Positions 1-64,000 of a DNA stretch of 64,000 nt are shown here, one piece after another. Both the position numbers and the translations under genes were made by a program. Below the pieces are notes generated by a model. The model was not told where the DNA came from. It did no database searches and saw only the letters and a program-made list of their open reading frames with translations. This DNA is from Crossaster papposus (Eukaryota; Echinodermata; Asteroidea; Velatida; Solasteridae). The stretch lies in assembly GCA_037893245.1 (NCBI GenBank), contig JBAIAA010000605.1, forward strand, positions 496,001-560,000, in the 5' to 3' direction. Position 1 is the first letter of the stretch; each line of letters begins with the position of its first letter.

Positions 1-194
1 TGGAATTCAAAACGGATGACGGATAAACACACGTCACGAATAAGGCTTGGAACGACTGGCTTGCAGCGAGCGAGGCCAGAAATATCAGGGTGTGCTATCC
101 ACAGGGGCTGGCCTGACCCGTCTCGGATAGAGGTTTGTGAAAAACAATTCCGCCCCCGGGCCAGGTCAAAATAATCCAGCCGCAAATTGGTTAA
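1..194 (+). mobile_element. TTAA MITE family 1, copy A (truncated by window edge)
   Basis: Diverged copy of a ~245-bp element with ends TTAACCAGTTCGCGCCGG and CCGGCGCGAACTGGTTAA. Recognisable internal parts are 'TTCAAAACGGATGACG' and 'TAAACACACGTCACG'; the right end is at 194. TTAA target-site duplications suggest a piggyBac-type or related source. Confidence 0.75.
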
Positions 195-954
195 TGGTGC
201 CACCTAAAATCACACTGTCATTTTGGAACAAGGTGAACAAGGCTGAAAAGTGGACCATTTATAAAATCTTCCAAACCAAGTATTACAACGGCAAGTGCGG
301 TGTCAAATTAAAGTACACAGATTTTAATTGGGTGTAGGGCCAAATTGATGGAATGTAGGCAAGTGTGCAGATTCTTTTTGTGGGGGAGAGGGGGAGGGCA
401 AAATCATGGATTTTTGGTAAACATTTTGAAACCTCGTTTTAACATGCAAAATGTTAGGTAGTTTCACATTACAATTTTTTAAAATAATTTAGCCTCTAGT
501 ATAGATTTATTTAGTAATATCCAGAGGTCACACTGTTACCGTCACACTTTTACCGTACATCATCGTTTTTGTCTCTTAAACCTAGGAGATTTCTTTCAAC
601 TTGTTTTTGGTGATCAAAATAAGGATCCATTCTGTTTTGTTCACACACAGGTGTTTTGCAAATCACACACAAAGCAGAATTTCCCCATCAACGTTGCCCG
701 TCACTAATAGAATGTAGAACCAACCACCACCCATCTTAAATACAACGCAAACAAGTTCTTTACACCAAATTACATATTTTTGTTTAGCTTGCCCATCTTT
801 TAACCCCCAAACCACCATCTTTCATATGCACATTTACAAACTTTCAAGGTAAAAATTAAGTCGATTTATAAACACATTTCATAAAATACACTTCATAAAA
901 TACACTTCATCCAAAGACTGCAGACCACGTTGTTTGTGATGTCACTCCTGTTTA
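195..954. other. No gene recognised; AT-rich flank
   Basis: Downstream of the PLEKHD1-like stop on the minus strand. Short ORFs have no recognisable content. 'CATTTCATAAAATACACTT' is repeated locally near 870-910. Confidence 0.4.
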
Positions 955-1170
955 TTAACCAGTTCGCGCCGGAGGACGTCTATACGCGCAAAGTTTTCAC
1001 CAGATTCAAAACGGATGACGCATAAACACGTCACGAGCAAGGCCGGAAATGTCTGTCAGCAGTGAGCAAGGCCGGTACCATCAGCCTGAACCCGCCTCAG
1101 ATCGAGTTTCGTACAAAATATTCCAGCGCCTCAGCTCGATGTTAAAATATTTCCGGCGCGAACTGGTTCA
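955..1170 (+). mobile_element. TTAA MITE family 1, copy B
   Basis: Left end TTAACCAGTTCGCGCCGG at 955, right end GGCGCGAACTGGTT before 1170, with an internal deletion relative to other copies. Confidence 0.85.
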
Positions 1171-1558
1171 CAGGTGCTTGCAGGCAACACAGCCCTCTAC
1201 AGTACATGTAGCTTTCTCAACACTGTACACATTTAAAACGTCAAGCTCTTCAAATCCATCCATTTATACACAGGAGACAGTGTGCAATAGAATCACTTGT
1301 TTCTGAACAGGATTCTCTTTTTCTTGTAACCACAATAATGCATTAATATACAAACAAATATTGCTTGGTCTACAATGCACAGGTTTTCGTTACATTCAGC
1401 TGCAATGCTTTTTAACAGTTTTCATTCAGAGTACGAAACAGAAGTCAGTGTAAGGCTCGCTTCATTTGGTAGATGGCAGAGATTATGCTGTCAAATTTTA
1501 ATGAATTTTTGTTGTTGGGGGAGGGGGTGCTAAAGTTACTTCAAAAATATAAATTCCG

Positions 1559-1782
1559 TTAACCAGTTCGCGCCGGAGGATATATACAGATTCAAAACGG
1601 ATGACGCATAAACACGTCACGAGCAAGGCCGGAAATGTCTGTCAGCAGCCAGCAAGACCGGAAAGGTGTGGGTGTGCTTCCCGACACCATCGGCCTGAAC
1701 CTGCCTCGGATCGAGTTTCGTTAAAAATAATCCCGCACCTCGGCTCGGTGATGTTAAAATAATCCCGGCACGAACTGGTTAA
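1559..1782 (+). mobile_element. TTAA MITE family 1, copy C
   Basis: Complete ends with TTAA on both sides. Internal 'GAGCAAGGCCGGAAATGTCT' and 'GTGGGTGTGCTTCCCG' are shared with the other copies. Confidence 0.9.
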
Positions 1783-2641
1783 AGGGTGCATAAGGCTCCA
1801 TATGATGTATTAACGGCACTGTGTGGCCTTTAATTAATTAATTTAATAGTATATTGTGAGAACTTTTGCAGACAACTTTCACCAGAATTAGCATATTCCA
1901 AGCAGTATTTGGTCAATGTAAAACATAATCAACCTATACCTTGCTTGACACTACAGTAAACAGCCCCGCGGTATCCATATTATTATTTGCATAGATTTAT
2001 CCATAATGTACCAGTTTTTTAGGGTGTAAGGGTTTATACCAAGCAAGAGAAAAAACTCAGACAAAAGAAAACTGTTGACGTTGCAGTTTCTTTCATGTAA
2101 GTGTTTTCCCGACTCAGACTAGTCCTATCAAATCTATGCATACATCGCTCTACCTGTGACGTACAAGGTCAATCCTCAAAAACTAGATGTCTCAAAATCA
2201 GGTACACGGACGATAGATTTGTTTTTCAAAACCCAGTAATGTTAAGTTATGTATATATCTGCTAACCCCAGCAAAAACAACTTCCAAACTGAAATGTTAT
2301 GGTTTTCAGCTGATTTCGTTTAGAACACATCGGTAGATGAGCCAACCACAGCTCACCATTCGCCCAATTGTTCTAGTAAATCAACCTCATCGTCGTATCA
2401 GGGCTGTTGTCCAGTACATCTCAAGTCCCTGCAAGTCCATCTCAAGTCATCCAGTTCCAAATTCAAATCACAAGCTATTCAAATCAGCTTTGACAAAAAG
2501 TGTCCTTTTGTCATTGTTTAACCATTTACTTATGACTGGCTTTATGACTGGACTTGTGCAAGGACTTGTGATGAACTTGCAGGGACTCGAATACAACTCT
2601 GTTTCTTATCAATTCCGAGTAACAAAAAAAGAACCCGGACA
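1783..2641. other. Region just downstream of the PLEKHD1-like stop; probable 3' UTR
   Basis: Minus-strand continuation after the stop. An ORF on the plus strand (2337-2717) overlaps the last exon and is taken as a shadow. No other structure recognised. Confidence 0.4.
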
Positions 2642-60715
<58,074 letters not shown>

Positions 60716-60727
60716 TTCCGTCCTTTA

Positions 60728-62050
60728 TCAGTTTTCACTCAAATCCTTTATTTTTCCAGATTCTTTTCACCAGTTGATCCCCAGATTCTGGTGGTAGACT
60801 TCCGAACGTGGTGACAACTACAACTAGCTCCAACTGACGTGAGCTTCGATAAGGTGTTGATTTCTTTGTACTTAACTAGATGATGATGTCACGACATTGA
60901 CAAGCAGCCAGCATGGAAATATCTTTCACTAAAACATCCTCCATGGATGAGTCAAGGATCTCCAGATTCAGACTCGAACAAGACAGAACTTCTGTCAGAA
61001 GGCACTTGCTTGACGGCACTAGTAGTGGAATAACCTAGATGGCAGTCACACTACACCAGAGTATTTCAGTTCACAGAAACATGCAAAAATTAATTAAGTT
61101 CACAGATCTATACTAGTCATCACCGTCCCTGAGATTGACAGCCCATCACTCATTTACAATGCAGAAGGCTTAAGTAAAACCTAGTTCATTCCTTCTTATT
61201 CCTCCATGACCATGGTTGTACGAATTGACATACATACATGTACGGTATCTGCAGTTTAGACAGTGAATGATGTCCAAAGGAGCAAATTCAATTTGATGAA
61301 TGACAATGTTTCCCTTTCAGTGTAAAGTGGTAGTAATGGTACTTGTAGGCCCTGGCCTAAACAGTCAGAAGGTACACAAATATAGTCAACATACGGAATA
61401 TCATTAATTGTCATTTCCTTCTTATTCCTCCATGATTGTCCTTACAACAAATTAATCCACAGCTTTATCACACGTCGTCACGGTTAAATGGTTTAGAATA
61501 GAAACCTCTTGTGAAAAGGCCGCCACAAATTTTGCAACACGTCTGAGAATTTAATCCCTTGCTCTATAATCCAATGGACTTTATTGTCACTGTAGTTTAC
61601 AACTCAGTCAAATGAATACATTCTGATCATCTGATGACAAGTATTTCCACCAATCCGGGTTTTTTTGCTCGAACTTTCTGTCCAACATAATCAGTCGCTC
61701 GACAGGTCGCGTTAAAATGTTTTGTTGTTTTACTTCCGGGACGCCTTATACGGCTGTTTCATGAGAAACAGTTTTATGAAAAATAAATGTATCGTTTCCA
61801 GAAAGTGCTTTAATCCATTGAATCATCCATTGCATTATCTTTGCATTGGGAATATAAAAATAACAGTGGTACGTTTTACTTGTTATGTAGGTCTACACTG
61901 TAGTTTCATTTTCTCTCCGCCACCACGCCGTTTGCAGAAAATCTGACACATGAAACAGTTTGGCACAATAACAAACTACTACGGCACAAGAGGGCGTTGT
62001 CGTTTTTACGCGTAATATTTTTTATGAATAAGATTAAAACTGCTGCAAAC
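60728..62050. other. Upstream flank of the PLEKHD1-like start, no gene recognised
   Basis: Would hold the 5' UTR, possible non-coding first exons and promoter on minus. No TATA box or CpG-rich block clear enough to call. Confidence 0.4.
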
Positions 62051-62300
62051 TGCTTACTGGCTGGAATGGCCTGAAATATGCAAATCAAATAAGTTAAGAG
62101 GGCCTAATATTTCGATCTTAACAAGATCTTCCTTAGAGACATAATGAATCTGAAGAAGATCTTGTTAAGATCGAAATATTAGGCCCTCTTAACTTATTTG
62201 ATAATACTTTTTAAAGTGAACTAAAAAATTGGCAAGGCAGGACTTGAACCTGCGACCTCCGGAATACTGGACCGGCGCTTTACTTGTCACCATTTTCACG
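62040..62300 (-). mobile_element. tRNA-derived repeat with a large hairpin
   Basis: A ~120-bp hairpin (62084-62203) has arms ATCAAATAAGTTAAGAGGGC onward through 'CGATCTTAACAAGATCTTC'. Next to it on minus lies the 3' half of a tRNA-Thr-like unit (CCAGTATTCCGG; B box 'GGTTCAAGTCC'; end CTTGCC). Flanking words recur at 28830-28950. Confidence 0.65.
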
Positions 62301-62475
62301 AAGAGCCACACATGTACAAAATGACAATTTCGATTGGTTTTTTTTACTATTTTTCTTTAAAACACTGTCCTTGACCTTTTTGGCGTGCTTTTGTAAGCAA
62401 AACATCATTACTTATATTAGTTGTTACTTATATTAATGGTGTTTCATAAAATAAAAAAAAAATTAAAAAAAACGC

Positions 62476-62534
62476 CCCCCCCCCCCCCCAATATCTTACC
62501 TACCATTGTTATACGCACCCCCCCCCCCCCCCCC
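62476..62534. repeat. Two poly-C tracts
   Basis: C runs at ~62476-62489 and ~62519-62534. Confidence 0.85.
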
Positions 62535-62757
62535 TCAAGTTACGGGAAGAAATCCAGGAATCTGGCGATAATTAAGGGCGCCCTCAATAAGCCCAGATAA
62601 TACGGACGGCGCGTCGGAACAAATGAACGGGCTAGCTTGGTCTTGAGCAACTGAAGACTAGGTGGTTGTACGTTATCAGTCATTATTGGAAACCATCACG
62701 GGTCCACGTAGCTTAGGACCAACCAGGAGGAACGTGAGCTCGGAAACTGTAGATGTT

Positions 62758-63285
62758 AATGGGCCCGGTACGACGTAAACGGGCCTGGTACGACAAGTCG
62801 GCCCGGTACGACGTAAATCGGCCTGGTACGATGTAAATGGGCCTGGTACGACGTAAATGGGCCTGGTACGACGTAAATCGGCCTGGTACGACGTAAATCG
62901 GCCCGGTACGACGTAAATGGGCCTAAATGGGCCTGGTACGACGTAAATGGGCCTGGTACGACGTAAATGGGCCTGGTACGACGTAAATGGGCCTGGTACG
63001 ACGTAGATGAGCCTGGTACGACGTAAATGGGCCTGGTACGACGTAAATGGGCCTGGTACGACGTAAATGGGCCTAAATGGGCCTGGTACGACGTAAATGG
63101 GCCTGGTACGACGTAAATGGGCCTGGTACGATGTAAATGGGCCTGGTACGACGTAAATCGGCCTGGTACGACGTAAATGGGCCTGGTACGACGTAAATGG
63201 GCCTGGTACGATGTAAATGGGCCTGGTACGACGTAAATCGGCCTGGTACGATGTAAATCGGTCTGGTACGATGTAAATCGGAGCT
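62758..63285. repeat. 20-bp minisatellite
   Basis: About 26 copies of 'GGCCTGGTACGACGTAAATG', with two short 'GGGCCTAAAT' partial units. Long minus-strand ORFs (TSYQAHLRRTRPIYVVPGPF) are artefacts of the repeat. Confidence 0.95.
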
Positions 63286-63289
63286 CGGA

Positions 63290-64000
63290 CGTAGGATATG
63301 GATAGGAGCAAGGTGCTTTATATTTTCTCACATTCGAACAACAATTTTCCCTTTTTTGATTTGGCGATAGCGCAGCACAAGAGTGACCCTCGTTTGATGC
63401 CTTTTATTTTTAACCTTTATCAACCTACATTTAATTAGTTTTCTAATTTAGGTTCTAATTACCTTTCTACACACAATGATTCTTTACGTTGGTTTAATAT
63501 AATAGAAACAATTCGTCAAATTCTTGTTGCCCAACAAATTGCCAGCGCCCTCCTCTGTGTTGTGTATTGGACCACGCCCAAAACAAAATTCATAATAACC
63601 ATTTTGATATCTTTATCTTTATAACTGTATAGTGTGAGTGAAAAGATAATGATGGAAATAAGTACGTTTATGAAGTGTACTTCTCGGGTTATAGAGGGAG
63701 GGCTATGCACGGTGTCGGGCTGGCCTCCGAGAAATGCCCCGAGTTGGAAATCTCTGACATTACACCTATCTCGGCCAGGCTGATCATAGCGTTGGTTACC
63801 AAGCGGGGTCTAAAACTAATTTGTGGCATAATATAATAATGACCAAAAAAGATTATCAATCCATGGAACCCCAGTTTGCGACCTGCACCCGTTTAATTTC
63901 TCCATGCACATGAAGCTTGCCCTCTCAGGGTCTCCACTCGCAGCGGAAGAGTGAGGCCGGACATTGGTGTTATTCGCAGAAGCCTACCTGAACCTGCCTG
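63290..64000. other. Window end, no gene recognised
   Basis: No coding feature. The last ~300 bp are more GC-rich and could belong to a neighbouring transcript or structured RNA; I could not match them to a known snRNA, 5S RNA or tRNA. Confidence 0.35.

Noticed and set aside
62676-63331. Minus-strand ORFs of 211 and 191 codons with TSYQAHLRRTRPIYVVPG
   Set aside because: Produced by the 20-bp minisatellite in two frames.
63700-64000. Possible snRNA or 5S-like gene at the window end
   Set aside because: Compared by eye with U1, U2, U4, U5 and 5S; only short chance matches such as CATAATTTGTGG-like words, no promoter or secondary structure support.

Overview
The window looks like genomic DNA of an invertebrate animal: AT-rich, intron-dense and full of repeats. 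The likeliest source is an invertebrate deuterostome, with an echinoderm favoured. The reasons are TTAA-bounded MITEs with ends of the type 'AAAGGTAGTATACACCATT', tRNA-derived SINEs carrying a 'TGGGCAAGGCACTTTGTC' segment, and a tandem pair of intronless orphan rhodopsin-type GPCRs. This taxonomic reading is inference from style; no marker gene settles it.

One gene organises almost the whole window: a minus-strand orthologue of PLEKHD1, a protein with an N-terminal PH domain followed by a coiled coil. I could assemble 12 coding exons by hand, from the ATG at 60715 to the stop at 2642. Every junction has a GT donor, an AG acceptor and matching phase. The exons sum to 1689 nt (562 codons plus stop). 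Introns range from 317 bp to 14.7 kb and hold everything else in the window.

Region by region: 1-2640 lies downstream of the stop and holds MITE copies. Intron 11 (2992-17685) holds an inverted-repeat MITE, a decayed LINE reverse transcriptase and a 5.85-kb array of an 18-bp satellite. Exons 11, 10 and 9 follow at 17.7-19.1 kb. Intron 8 (19121-26832) holds an 11-bp minisatellite and, on the opposite strand, two nested intronless GPCR genes on ~2.1-kb duplicated units, plus a third unit cut off before its gene. Introns 7 and 6 carry SINEs, hAT, TTAA and other MITEs. Intron 5 has a 1.3-kb fold-back element and an 89-bp tandem array that duplicates the 3' end of exon 5 together with its splice donor. 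Intron 2 (41439-55018) has a 4.28-kb DNA transposon with 28-bp perfect terminal repeats inside an 89-bp satellite, a 931-bp element with a SANT/Myb-like remnant, a (GTAC)n tract, a hairpin and a Tc1-like transposase relic. Intron 1 and the upstream flank contain more MITEs, a SINE, and 16-bp and 20-bp minisatellites.

The most unusual items are the exon-boundary array (each unit is a potential 72-nt in-frame mini-exon), the 4.28-kb transposon with its spliced passenger or transposase-tail gene, and the satellite with four monomer types and a higher-order repeat.
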